From Chitinophagales bacterium (lineage in GTDB: Bacteria > Bacteroidota > Bacteroidia > Chitinophagales > Chitinophagaceae), in NCBI GenBank assembly GCA_026931325.1, contig JAIXLO010000126.1, positions 62,001 through 126,000 of the forward strand: 64,000 bases of DNA, given 5' to 3'. Shown piece after piece: positions 8,170 through 17,035 of this stretch. A model generated the notes under the pieces. It made no database searches, was not told where the DNA came from, and worked only from the letters and a program-made list of their open reading frames with translations. Positions within the stretch are counted from its first letter, which is position 1. Each line of letters opens with the position of its first letter. The translations under genes were made by a program, and so were the position numbers.

Positions 8170-8867
8170 TAAAAGAAAGTTTTTTTGTTATTCTTATTCC
8201 AATAATATACTAATAGTATTCCAACCAAAGCCCCTCCAAGATGTGCTACATGGGCTACATTATCACCTGCAGAGTTTTGAATTGCAAGTAATAATTCTAA
8301 GCCAGCATAAATTATTACAAACCATTTTGCTTTTAAAGGAAAAAGAAAATAAATATAAATACGAGTATTAGGAAATAAATATCCAAATGCTGCTAAACAA
8401 CCAAATACTGCACCACTTGCACCAAGTGTAGCTTCATTTAGTTTTAACTTATCACTATAAAAATAAGCTTCTTGTTGATCGAAAGGTAACATTCTAAAAG
8501 CTTCTACAACAGATTGCATATCATAATACAAAACAATCATGTGGCACAATGCTGCACCTAAACCACATACTAAATAAAAAATTAAAAACCTTTTAGGTCC
8601 CCAAACATTTTCTAAAATTGAACCAAACATCCAAAGAGCAAACATATTACCAAACAAATGTTCAAAATTGCCATGCATAAACATGTGTGTAATAAATTGC
8701 CATGGTTTAAATAAAGGACTTTGCCAAGTATGTAAAGCAAATAAGTTTAGTAAATTAAATTTATCACCAAAAGTTATTTGTGCAAGAAATACTATCCCAT
8801 TTATGATTAATAAATTTTTAACTACTACAGGTAAAATTTCAAATCTTGTTGGTCTAAATTCTCTCAT
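8169..8867 (-). CDS. Rhomboid-family intramembrane serine protease
   Basis: A 232-residue, six-helix intramembrane protease. The catalytic Ser is S151 in LGASGAVFG and the catalytic His is H209 in NVAHVAHLGG. The oxyanion-supporting Asn is N74 in HLFGN. All are present, so it should be active and cleave membrane helices near the outer leaflet. Substrates are unknown. A perfect -7 box lies 20 bases upstream. The gene is first of a three-gene run with the inactive rhomboid and the endonuclease/phosphatase-like protein, an arrangement familiar from Bacteroidota. Confidence 0.92.
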   Translation of the reverse strand: MREFRPTRFEILPVVVKNLLIINGIVFLAQITFGDKFNLLNLFALHTWQSPLFKPWQFITHMFMHGNFEHLFGNMFALWMFGSILENVWGPKRFLIFYLVCGLGAALCHMIVLYYDMQSVVEAFRMLPFDQQEAYFYSDKLKLNEATLGASGAVFGCLAAFGYLFPNTRIYIYFLFPLKAKWFVIIYAGLELLLAIQNSAGDNVAHVAHLGGALVGILLVYYWNKNNKKTFF

Positions 8868-8887
8868 TATTGTTTATTAAAGTATTA

Positions 8888-8895
8888 CAAATGTA
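8888..8895 (-). promoter_or_regulatory. Candidate -7 box for the rhomboid operon
   Basis: TACATTTG on the minus strand is a perfect TAnnTTTG match, 20 bases before the rhomboid ATG and directly abutting the end of rlmD. It would allow transcription of the rhomboid genes independently of rlmD. The -33 region lies inside rlmD and has no clear TTTG. Confidence 0.45.
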
Positions 8896-10317
8896 TTATC
8901 TAAGTTTTAACTGCACTACATTTTCTATATGATGTGTATGAGGAAACATATCTACAGGCTGAATTTTAGTAACAATATATTTTTCATCTAACAATGCTAA
9001 ATCTCTTGCTTGTGTAGCAGGATTGCAGCTAACATATACAATAGTTGGTGCAGCAATGTCTAATAATTTATTAATTAATTTTTCGTGCATACCAGCTCTT
9101 GGTGGATCTGTAATGATAACATCTGGTTTTCCGTTTGTTGCAAAAAAATCATCATTACAAATTTTAATAACGTCTCCATCAAAAAAATGTATGTGAGAAA
9201 TATTGTTGAGACTTGCGTTTTTATTAGCATCTTCAATAGCTTCTGGTACTGTTTCTACGCCAATAATTTTCTTTGCATACTTACTTACAAAAATGCCAAT
9301 ACTTCCTGTGCCACAATATAAATCATACACAATTTCATTGCCTGTAAGTTCTGCAAAATTTCTTGTGATAGAATAAAGTTTTTCTGCCTGTTGGGTATTT
9401 GTTTGAAAAAAAGATTTTGGGCTAATAATAAATCTATAATCTTCTAATTTTTCTTCAATATAACCTTTGCCATAATAAGTAATAGGAGTTAAGTCGTAAA
9501 TGCTGTCATTTACTTTTGTATTAATGGTATAAAGCAAAGAAGTAATTGTAGGAAATTTTTGCAAAACAAAATCTAATAAATGGGTTCTCATTTTTTCGTT
9601 CTCATATCCTAATATAATATTTACCATCCATTCTCCTGTTGTTGCTATTCTTACCATCATATTTCTTAACCATCCTGTATGATTTTTAATATTGTAAAAT
9701 GGATAATTATTTTCTATACAAAATGCTGTAATAGCATTTCTTATTTCATTGCTTGGTTCTGCTTGTAAATGACATTTATTAATAGCAACTACTTTATCAA
9801 AAACTCCTTTTGCATGAAAGCCTCCAAAACTTCCTTCATTGATTATGGGTAAATTTTGTTGTTTTAGTTTAGTAAACTCATCATCGGAAATAAAGCGTTT
9901 GTTTGCAAAAGTGTATTCTAATTTATTTCTATAATAACGAGTTTCTTTAGCACCAATAATTGGCAATATTTCTGGTAAATTTATTTTTCCAATTCTTGAA
10001 AGGTTATCAGATACTTGTTTTTGTTTAAATAATAATTGTTTTTCGTAAGGCAACATTTGCCATTGGCAACCTCCACAAATTTCAAAGTGTTCACAAAAAG
10101 GTTGTACTCTTTCATCGGATAGTTTTGAAAATTTGATTGGAAATCCTTCAGCCCAATCTTTTTTATTTTTAAATAATTGAACATCTATAATATCGCCAGG
10201 TACTGTTCTTTCAATAAAAATTACTTTACCATCAATCTTTGCTAAAGATTTTCCTTCTGCTGCATAATCTTGCACTAATACATCTTGTAATATGGTAGGT
10301 TGTCTTCTTTTTTTCAC
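8896..10317 (-). CDS. rlmD: 23S rRNA (uracil-5-)-methyltransferase RlmD-like
   Basis: A 473-residue S-adenosylmethionine-dependent RNA uracil C5-methyltransferase. An N-terminal TRAM domain (about 5-65) precedes the four-cysteine iron-sulphur motif whose visible core is CEHFEICGGC. The C-terminal Rossmann domain has YDLYCGTGSIG (SAM binding), DPPRAGMHEK and the nucleophile block VYVSCNPATQARDL. The RlmD/RumA type methylates 23S rRNA; RlmCD or TrmA-like specificity cannot be excluded without alignment. Translation appears to start at GTG (10315-10317), as no ATG lies in frame nearby. Confidence 0.85.
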   Translation of the reverse strand: MKKRRQPTILQDVLVQDYAAEGKSLAKIDGKVIFIERTVPGDIIDVQLFKNKKDWAEGFPIKFSKLSDERVQPFCEHFEICGGCQWQMLPYEKQLLFKQKQVSDNLSRIGKINLPEILPIIGAKETRYYRNKLEYTFANKRFISDDEFTKLKQQNLPIINEGSFGGFHAKGVFDKVVAINKCHLQAEPSNEIRNAITAFCIENNYPFYNIKNHTGWLRNMMVRIATTGEWMVNIILGYENEKMRTHLLDFVLQKFPTITSLLYTINTKVNDSIYDLTPITYYGKGYIEEKLEDYRFIISPKSFFQTNTQQAEKLYSITRNFAELTGNEIVYDLYCGTGSIGIFVSKYAKKIIGVETVPEAIEDANKNASLNNISHIHFFDGDVIKICNDDFFATNGKPDVIITDPPRAGMHEKLINKLLDIAAPTIVYVSCNPATQARDLALLDEKYIVTKIQPVDMFPHTHHIENVVQLKLR

Positions 10318-10411
10318 AAAGCAAATTTCGTTGAATTTGATTAAGTTAGTTCATAAAAAATCTAAATACCTAATTAGTCATAATCTTTTATGGTTTTTAT
10401 AACTTTACAAA

Positions 10412-11002
10412 ATGATTTATCAATTTAATAATTTTATACCTGTAGTACATGAAAGTTCTTTTGTACATCCATTAGCTTCTGTTACAGGAAATGTAATTAT
10501 TGGCAAAAATGTTTACATTGGTCCAAGTGCTGCTATAAGAGGAGATTGGGGACAAATAATTATTGAAGATGGTTGCAATGTGCAAGAAAACTGCACTATT
10601 CACATGTTTCCTGGCACAACTGTTTTATTAAAAGAAGCTGCACACATTGGTCATGGTGCTATTATACATGGTGCAACTATTGGTAAAAATTGTTTAATAG
10701 GAATGAATGCTGTGTTGATGGATAATGTTGTTTTAGGAGATGAATGTATTGTAGGGGCATTAAGTTTTATCAAAGCAGATGAGCAGTTTGAAAACAGAAG
10801 TTTAATTGTAGGAAATCCTGCAAAAAAAATAAAAGAAGTAAGTGATAAAATGATTGCTTGGAAAACAGATGGAACAAAACTATATCAGCAATTGCCAAAA
10901 GAAATGTTTACTATTTGGAAAGAAGTTAAGCCATTAAGAGAAATACCTGAACACTATCAAAAACAAAACGCTGTTTATAAAACCTGGAATGAAAGCAAAT
11001 AA
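10412..11002 (+). CDS. Gamma-class carbonic anhydrase-like / PaaY-type hexapeptide protein
   Basis: A 196-residue left-handed beta-helix protein built of hexapeptide repeats. It keeps the three metal-binding histidines of gamma-class carbonic anhydrases: one in CTIHMFPG and two in HIGHGAIIH. Proteins of this subgroup include PaaY thioesterases of phenylacetate metabolism and enzymes with weak carbonic anhydrase activity. No phenylacetate genes are nearby, so the physiological role is open. It is divergent from rlmD and converges on lpxD with only four bases between stop codons. Confidence 0.85.
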   Translation: MIYQFNNFIPVVHESSFVHPLASVTGNVIIGKNVYIGPSAAIRGDWGQIIIEDGCNVQENCTIHMFPGTTVLLKEAAHIGHGAIIHGATIGKNCLIGMNAVLMDNVVLGDECIVGALSFIKADEQFENRSLIVGNPAKKIKEVSDKMIAWKTDGTKLYQQLPKEMFTIWKEVKPLREIPEHYQKQNAVYKTWNESK

Positions 11003-11006
11003 AAAT

Positions 11007-11951
11007 TTAATCCATTATTTTTTTCCATAGTTCTGGTATTCGTTTTATCCATACCAATTCTCTTCTTTTTATTGAAGCATCTTCAGCAGGATAACCAAAA
11101 TATACTTTATTAGCTTCTAAAGAAGAAGCTACCCCGCTTTGAGCCATTACTACAGAATTTGCTCCAATAGTTAATGTTTTGCTTACACCAACTTGCCCCC
11201 AAAGTGTTACACCATCTTCAATAGTAGTTGCTCCAGCAATACCTACTTGTGCAGCAAACAAACAATTTTTTCCTACAATCACATCATGACCTATATGAAC
11301 CATATTATCCATTTTAGTTCCTTTGCCAATAATAGTAGAAGCTGTAACTCCTCTATCAATTGTACAACTTGCACCTATTTCTACAAAGTCTTCAATAATT
11401 ACATTTCCACAACTCTCCATTTTTTTATACCAAACATCTCTTGTTTTTTTTGTGTTGTAGTAAAATGCATCTCCACCAATTACAGTGCCTGATTGAATAA
11501 TTACATGATTACCAATTTCTGAATAATCTAATATTGTAACATTTGGATAAATGATACAGTCTTTACCAATTTTTACATGATTGCCTATAAAAACATTTGG
11601 CATAATAACAGTGCCTTCACCAATACTTGCTGTTGAATTAATAGCTACATACTGTGCAGTAAAAGGTCTAAAATGTCTTGCTATTGTTAAATAGGCTTCA
11701 AATGGTTCATCAACTACCAATAATGTTTTTCCTTCTGGTATAATTACATCAGTTGTATTAATGATAATAAAAGTAGCTGGGCTGTTTAAGCATTTGTCAT
11801 AATATTTTGGATGATCTACAAAACAAATATCTCCTTCTACAACTTTATGAATTTCATTAATACCTTTTGCATAAGAATCTTTATTACCTAAAATTTTTGC
11901 TTTGATAAGATTAGCAATTTTTGTAGCACTAACTGGAGAGGAAAATACCAT
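11007..11951 (-). CDS. lpxD: UDP-3-O-(3-hydroxyacyl)glucosamine N-acyltransferase
   Basis: Adds the second 3-hydroxyacyl chain in lipid A synthesis. The 314-residue protein has the LpxD-type N-terminal uridine-binding domain (VVEGDICFVDHPKYYDKCL) and then a hexapeptide-repeat beta helix with the catalytic histidine block VHIGHDVIVGKN, ending in a short helical tail. A perfect -7 box is 13 bases upstream. The rest of the lipid A pathway is not in the window. Bacteroidota often carry more than one LpxD-like paralogue, so this may be either the main enzyme or a second copy. Confidence 0.85.
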   Translation of the reverse strand: MVFSSPVSATKIANLIKAKILGNKDSYAKGINEIHKVVEGDICFVDHPKYYDKCLNSPATFIIINTTDVIIPEGKTLLVVDEPFEAYLTIARHFRPFTAQYVAINSTASIGEGTVIMPNVFIGNHVKIGKDCIIYPNVTILDYSEIGNHVIIQSGTVIGGDAFYYNTKKTRDVWYKKMESCGNVIIEDFVEIGASCTIDRGVTASTIIGKGTKMDNMVHIGHDVIVGKNCLFAAQVGIAGATTIEDGVTLWGQVGVSKTLTIGANSVVMAQSGVASSLEANKVYFGYPAEDASIKRRELVWIKRIPELWKKIMD

Positions 11952-11964
11952 AAAAAAATTTTTT

Positions 11965-11972
11965 CAAAGTTA
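11965..11972 (-). promoter_or_regulatory. Candidate -7 box for lpxD
   Basis: TAACTTTG on the minus strand matches TAnnTTTG exactly and lies 13 bases before the lpxD ATG. The -33 region has T-runs but no clear TTTG. Confidence 0.45.
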
Positions 11973-12017
11973 TAGTAATCTAAAAAACAGTTAATAAAAT
12001 AAGCTGTTGAAGTTTTT

Positions 12018-12839
12018 TTGACTTTAGTATTTAATATTACAGAAAATTTTAGGCTTATTAAAAAAGTAATTACATCTATTTTCTTTTTAATGGGGTTTGT
12101 TTTATCTCATGCACAATATACAACAGTTAGTGGTATAGTGTATGATATTACTGCTAAACGACCAATAGAAGCAGTTGCTGTTTTAAGCACATCTGGCAAT
12201 GGTACAATTACAGATTCGTTAGGTAGATATTCTATTTTTGTAAAAAATACTGATTCAATTTGGTTTTCATTAATTGGAAAAAATACATTGAAGTATGCAG
12301 TGGATACAATTGGTAATCCTCTCAATTTTAATGTAATGATTCATCTTTATGCTAAACAATTACCAGAAGTAACTGTAAGAAATAGAAACTATCGTTTAGA
12401 CTCAATTCAAAACAGAAAAGATTATGCAAAATATTTTAATTTTAAAAAGCCTTCTGTTCAATTAAGCTCTCCTCCTACTGTTTATAATACAACACCAGGT
12501 GTAACTGTTGGTATTGATTTGTTGGAGTTTATTAATATGTTTAGGTTTAAAAGAAATCGTCAATTATTAGCACTTCAAAGAAGATTAGAACAACAAGAAA
12601 AAGATTCATACATTGATTATAGATTTAAGAAAATATTGGTAATAAAACTTACAGGATTAAAATCTCCAGACTTAGATTCTTTTATGGCAAAATATAGACC
12701 TGATTATGATTTATTAACCAAACTTAATGAAATAGAATTTGGTTACTATATTCAACAATGCTATGAAGCTTATAAAATGGGATTACCAAATCCATATAAA
12801 TTTTATAAGAAAGAAAATGTAGAATTTGATGAAGAATAA
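12018..12839 (+). CDS. Secreted carboxypeptidase-D-regulatory-like protein; start uncertain
   Basis: An exported protein of up to 273 residues. After a signal peptide ending SHAQ, residues 35-110 form a carboxypeptidase-D regulatory-like beta domain (VSGIVYDITAKRPIEAVAVL), the plug-type domain common in Bacteroidota surface proteins. The rest is unrecognised, with a charged helix around 185-205. The start is odd: the first ATG in frame (12090) cuts through the signal peptide. A typical signal peptide (KKVITSIFFLMGFVLSHAQ) is preceded by ATT at 12057, while a TTG at 12018 gives an unusually long n-region. I kept TTG. Function unknown. Confidence 0.7.
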   Translation: MTLVFNITENFRLIKKVITSIFFLMGFVLSHAQYTTVSGIVYDITAKRPIEAVAVLSTSGNGTITDSLGRYSIFVKNTDSIWFSLIGKNTLKYAVDTIGNPLNFNVMIHLYAKQLPEVTVRNRNYRLDSIQNRKDYAKYFNFKKPSVQLSSPPTVYNTTPGVTVGIDLLEFINMFRFKRNRQLLALQRRLEQQEKDSYIDYRFKKILVIKLTGLKSPDLDSFMAKYRPDYDLLTKLNEIEFGYYIQQCYEAYKMGLPNPYKFYKKENVEFDEE

Positions 12840-12931
12840 AAAGATTCAATTAATTTTTAAAACCATCTACTCAAAAACTTTCGATACTATTTTTTGCATT
12901 AATTTGCACACGTTGAACCTTTAATTTTTTT

Positions 12932-13987
12932 ATGAAAACAATTTTAGTAACTGGTGGATGTGGTTATATAGGCTCTCATACAATTGTAGATTTGATAGAG
13001 CATGGCTTTCATGTAATTTCTATTGATGATAATTCTTGTTCAACTGATATTGCATTAATTGGTATAGAAAAAATTACAGGCAAAAAAATAAAAAATTATA
13101 AAGTTGATTTAAAAGATTATAATGATACACGTGCAGTTTTTCAAGAAAATGAAAATATAATTGGTATTATACATTTTGCTGCATACAAAGCAGTTGGCGA
13201 AAGCGTAGAAAAACCTTTAAGCTACTATGAAAATAATATATTTGGGTTAATTAATCTTTTAAAATGTGTAGAAGAATTTAAAGTACCACATTTTGTTTTT
13301 TCTTCTTCTTGCACAGTATATGGCAATCCAGATTTTATACCTGTTACAGAAAACTCTCCTATTAAAGAAGCAGAAAGCCCTTATGGTGCTACAAAACAAA
13401 TGGGAGAAAGAATTATTAAAGATTTTTCTTTTGTAGTTAAAAATACATCTTGTATTTTGTTAAGATATTTTAATCCTGTTGGTGCACATCCAAGTAGTTT
13501 TATTGGAGAGTTACCTATTGGCAAACCAATGAATCTTGTACCAGCAATTACACAAACTGCTATTGGTAAATTGCCTAAAATGTTTGTTCATGGCAATGAT
13601 TATGATACAAGAGATGGCTCTTGTGTAAGAGATTATATTCATGTGTGTGATATTGCAAATGCTCATACTTTAGGTTTGCAATATTTAATTCAACAAAAAA
13701 ATACTTCTCGTTGCGATGTGTTTAATTTAGGAACAGGTAATGGAGTAACAGTTTTAGAAGCTATTAAAACTTTTGAAAAAGTAAGTGGTGTAAAATTAAA
13801 CTACGAAATTGGTAATAGACGTGCAGGCGATGTTGTAGCTATTTATGCAAATAATGAATTGGCAATTGAAAAACTTAATTGGAAAATAAAATATAATTTA
13901 GATACAATGATGAAAACTGCTTGGGATTGGGAATTAAGATTAAAAGCAGAAGATGATTTATTAAAGCAACAAAGTTTACTGAATTAA
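12932..13987 (+). CDS. galE: UDP-glucose 4-epimerase
   Basis: Interconverts UDP-glucose and UDP-galactose (and possibly the N-acetyl forms), supplying sugars for surface polysaccharide. The 351-residue extended SDR has GGCGYIGSHT at the NAD site, the HFAAYKAVGESV block, the catalytic SSSCTVYG and YGATKQMGE (Tyr and Lys), and the sugar-binding LRYFNPVGAHPS stretch, all diagnostic of GalE. It reads alone, 93 bases after the preceding gene, and converges with the MBL-fold gene with nine bases between stops. Confidence 0.93.
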   Translation: MKTILVTGGCGYIGSHTIVDLIEHGFHVISIDDNSCSTDIALIGIEKITGKKIKNYKVDLKDYNDTRAVFQENENIIGIIHFAAYKAVGESVEKPLSYYENNIFGLINLLKCVEEFKVPHFVFSSSCTVYGNPDFIPVTENSPIKEAESPYGATKQMGERIIKDFSFVVKNTSCILLRYFNPVGAHPSSFIGELPIGKPMNLVPAITQTAIGKLPKMFVHGNDYDTRDGSCVRDYIHVCDIANAHTLGLQYLIQQKNTSRCDVFNLGTGNGVTVLEAIKTFEKVSGVKLNYEIGNRRAGDVVAIYANNELAIEKLNWKIKYNLDTMMKTAWDWELRLKAEDDLLKQQSLLN

Positions 13988-13996
13988 TAATTGCAT

Positions 13997-14734
13997 TTAC
14001 TTTTTAAAAACGGGTGTTTTAATATCATGATAAAAAAGAAAATGCCAATTTTCATCATTTCCTTTTTGCCACCATTGTTGTCTTAGTTCCATTGATTTTT
14101 TTCCATTAAAATCATACTTAGCAACAAACTTATTTTTCATTTGTTTAAGTTGTGGTGCATCATCCCCTCCAAAAAAAACGATTTCACCATTTTCTTGTAT
14201 AGTAAAAACTTGATGATAAGGGCTATGAGCTCCTGTAATTGTGTAATGAATATAATTATTTATTGTACCATTTCCATTGAGCCATACTACATTTGGGTTA
14301 TTGTATAATGTTGCAAACTCATCAGTTATAAAAGAAGGGTAACCAATTTCCATTGCAAAAGAAAATTCTTGCTGTTGTACATAATAAGTTGCATTTGGAA
14401 AAGCTAAGTTATAATGTCCAATATTGTTTCTAAAGCTTATGCCTCCTGCATGATCTTTATGCAAATGGCTCATTAATACTTTGGTAATTTGAGATGGCTG
14501 AATATTGTGAGCTTTTAAGTTTTGATAAATTTGTGGTTCTCCATTGATACTAAAGCCAAGACCTGTATCTAACAACAAAATATCTTTGTTGGTAATTACA
14601 CAAAATGGTTGAACTTCTACTAATAAACTGCCTATTGGTCTTTGTTGTAAATCATCTTTTTCTAAATCAAATGGAACAAAGATTTTCGTTTTATCAATAG
14701 TAAATGCACCTTCTGATAATGGAATAATTTTCAT
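13997..14734 (-). CDS. MBL-fold metallohydrolase
   Basis: A 245-residue metallo-beta-lactamase-fold enzyme with the zinc-binding motif SHLHKDHAGG (H90, H92, D94, H95). It also has the downstream ligands in ITGAHSPYHQVF (His) and FGGDDAP (Asp) and a late His in FLFYHDIKTP. Overall it resembles N-acyl homoserine lactonase or quinolinase-type MBL proteins, but the substrate is unknown. It lies 23 bases after glmM on the same strand and is probably co-transcribed with it. There is no signal peptide, so it is cytoplasmic. Confidence 0.85.
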   Translation of the reverse strand: MKIIPLSEGAFTIDKTKIFVPFDLEKDDLQQRPIGSLLVEVQPFCVITNKDILLLDTGLGFSINGEPQIYQNLKAHNIQPSQITKVLMSHLHKDHAGGISFRNNIGHYNLAFPNATYYVQQQEFSFAMEIGYPSFITDEFATLYNNPNVVWLNGNGTINNYIHYTITGAHSPYHQVFTIQENGEIVFFGGDDAPQLKQMKNKFVAKYDFNGKKSMELRQQWWQKGNDENWHFLFYHDIKTPVFKK

Positions 14735-14757
14735 AGTATAAATGTATTGCTTTGCAA

Positions 14758-16143
14758 TTACATTAGTTCTTTAATATCTTGCATAATACGTTTAGCAATA
14801 TTATCTGCTGTTATTTCAAAATTACTTTCGCTGTATATGCGTATTATTGGCTCTGTATTGCTTGTACGCAAATGAACCCAATCTTTATCAAATTCTATTT
14901 TTAAACCATCTTCGGTATTAATAGGATATTTTTTATACTTCTTTTTAATTTCTTCAAAAAGTTTTTTTACATCAATACCATTTTCTAAATCAATTTTATT
15001 TTTACTGATAAAATAATCGGGATAAGTATTTCTTAATTGTCTGATACTTTTTTTCTCTTTTGCAAGATGTGTTAAAAACAAAGCAATACCAATTAAAGCA
15101 TCTCTGCCATAATGCAAGTCTGGTACTATAATTCCTCCATTTCCTTCTCCACCAATTACAGCATTTACTTCTTTCATTTTTGTAACAACATTTACTTCGC
15201 CTACAGCACTTGGAAAATAAGAGCCTCCATGTTTTTCTGTTACATCTCTTAAAGCTCTTGTACTGCTCATATTGCTAACAGTGTTTCCTTTTTTGTGTTG
15301 TAAAATATAATCTGCAACAGCTACTAAAGTATATTCTTCACCAAATAAACTTCCATCTTCACAAACAAAGCAAAGTCTATCTACATCAGGATCTACAGCA
15401 ATACCAATATGAGCATTTTGCTTTACAACAGTTGTGCAAAGCTCTGTAAGATGTTGAGGTAATGGCTCTGGATTATGAGCAAATTTTCCTGTTACTTCTT
15501 CATTTACAATAATAATATCTTTTGGTGCTACACCTAATGCTTTTAATAATGTAGGTACTGCAATTGCTCCACTACTATTAATAGCATCTAATACAATTTT
15601 AAATTTTGCTTTTTTAATTGCTGCAATATCAACTAATGGATAATTGATGATAGCTTCAATATGTTGTTGTAAAACAGAATCGTCCTTTGTATAAGTTCCT
15701 AATTTATCTACAGTTGCAAAATGATATAAATTTTTTGAAGCAATATCTAATATTATTGCTCCATCAGTTGCACTAATAAATTCTCCTTTATGATTTAATA
15801 ATTTTAAAGCATTCCACTCTTTAGGATTATGACTTGCTGTAATGATAATTCCACCATTAGCATTATGAAAAATAACAGCCATTTCTACTGTTGGCGTAGT
15901 ACTTAAATCTACATCAACAACATCTATTCCAAGTGCAATTAAAGTATTTACTACAATGCTTTGAATCATTGCACCACTTATTCTTCCATCTCTTCCAACA
16001 ACAACTTTTGCCGAATTATTTTTTTGTAATAACCATGTGCCATAAGCAGCAGTAAAACGTACAATATCTAAGGGGCTAAGTGTTTCTTCAGGTACTCCTC
16101 CAATAGTTCCTCTTATTCCTGAAATGCTTTTTATTAATGCCAT
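14758..16143 (-). CDS. glmM: Phosphoglucosamine mutase
   Basis: Converts glucosamine-6-phosphate to glucosamine-1-phosphate for UDP-GlcNAc synthesis. The 461-residue alpha-D-phosphohexomutase shows the catalytic phosphoserine loop TASHNP (S104), the metal-binding DPDVDRLCF, the sugar-binding GGEGNGGII and the phosphate-binding RTSNTEPIIRIY near the end. GlmM is the usual assignment for this Bacteroidota protein; a phosphomannomutase/phosphoglucomutase activity is the alternative. A -7 box lies 21 bases upstream. Confidence 0.85.
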   Translation of the reverse strand: MALIKSISGIRGTIGGVPEETLSPLDIVRFTAAYGTWLLQKNNSAKVVVGRDGRISGAMIQSIVVNTLIALGIDVVDVDLSTTPTVEMAVIFHNANGGIIITASHNPKEWNALKLLNHKGEFISATDGAIILDIASKNLYHFATVDKLGTYTKDDSVLQQHIEAIINYPLVDIAAIKKAKFKIVLDAINSSGAIAVPTLLKALGVAPKDIIIVNEEVTGKFAHNPEPLPQHLTELCTTVVKQNAHIGIAVDPDVDRLCFVCEDGSLFGEEYTLVAVADYILQHKKGNTVSNMSSTRALRDVTEKHGGSYFPSAVGEVNVVTKMKEVNAVIGGEGNGGIIVPDLHYGRDALIGIALFLTHLAKEKKSIRQLRNTYPDYFISKNKIDLENGIDVKKLFEEIKKKYKKYPINTEDGLKIEFDKDWVHLRTSNTEPIIRIYSESNFEITADNIAKRIMQDIKELM

Positions 16144-16164
16144 TAAAGCTTCTTTTTAGGGCGG

Positions 16165-16172
16165 CAAACATA
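16165..16172 (-). promoter_or_regulatory. Candidate -7 box for glmM
   Basis: TATGTTTG on the minus strand matches TAnnTTTG and lies 21 bases before the glmM ATG. No clear -33 element is seen. Confidence 0.4.
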
Positions 16173-16280
16173 CCATTTTATTATCATAAAAAATTGATAA
16201 CATCAAATTATAAGATGTTTTTTTACACTATTCAACAATAGCCATATTTTATTTTTTGCATCTTTGCAGTAAATTGTAAT

Positions 16281-17030
16281 ATGAGAAAAGAAGCTTGGTA
16301 TAAAGATTGGTTTGCATCACCTTATTATCATAAATTATATCATAAAAGAGATGAGACAGAAGCTTTTAAATTTATCAATAATTTGATTCAATATTTAAAA
16401 CCCAAACCAGAAAGCTATATGTTAGATGTAGCTTGTGGCAAAGGAAGGCACAGTATTGCTTTAGCAGAAATGGGCTTTAATGTTACTGGTATTGATTTAT
16501 CACTTCCTTCTATTGAAGAAGCAAAAAAAAGTGAAACAGAAAATTTACATTTTTTTCAACACGATATGCGTTTGCCTTTTTGGATAAATTATTTTGATTA
16601 TGCTTTTAATTTTTTTACCAGTTTTGGATATTTTAGAACAAAAAGAGAACATGATAATGCAATTAGAACAATTGCTAATAGCTTAAAGAAAGATGGAATT
16701 TTTGTAATTGATTATTTGAATATTCGTCATGCAGAAGAAACTTTACATGCTAATGATGTAACTAAAGTTGGCAATACAACTTTTCATATTACTCGTTGGC
16801 AAGATGAAAATTATTTTTATAAACAAATTCAAATTACAGATAAAAAATCTTTAACTCCTAAACATTTATATACTGAAAAAATTGCAAAGTTTTCTTTAGG
16901 TGATTTTACCGAAATGCTTTCATACCAACACTTACAGATGCAAGAAATTTTTGGAGATTATCAACTAGGTAGTTTTAATATTAAAAAGTCACCAAGATTA
17001 ATTCTTGTAGCAAAAAAGGTAGCCAGATAA
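16281..17030 (+). CDS. Class I SAM-dependent methyltransferase
   Basis: A 249-residue methyltransferase. Motif I is MLDVACGKGRHSIALAE, followed by the acidic residue of motif II in VTGIDLS and a motif IV-like FDYAFNFFTSFGYF. The N-terminus (WYKDWFASPYYHKLY) matches a widespread Bacteroidota family whose substrate is not established. It is divergent from glmM and converges on the LtaS-type gene with five bases between stops. Confidence 0.82.
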   Translation: MRKEAWYKDWFASPYYHKLYHKRDETEAFKFINNLIQYLKPKPESYMLDVACGKGRHSIALAEMGFNVTGIDLSLPSIEEAKKSETENLHFFQHDMRLPFWINYFDYAFNFFTSFGYFRTKREHDNAIRTIANSLKKDGIFVIDYLNIRHAEETLHANDVTKVGNTTFHITRWQDENYFYKQIQITDKKSLTPKHLYTEKIAKFSLGDFTEMLSYQHLQMQEIFGDYQLGSFNIKKSPRLILVAKKVAR

Positions 17031-17035
17031 ACAAA

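Noticed and set aside
11193-11492. 99-residue plus-strand ORF inside lpxD
   Set aside because: A shadow of the hexapeptide repeats on the other strand, with no promoter or family resemblance.
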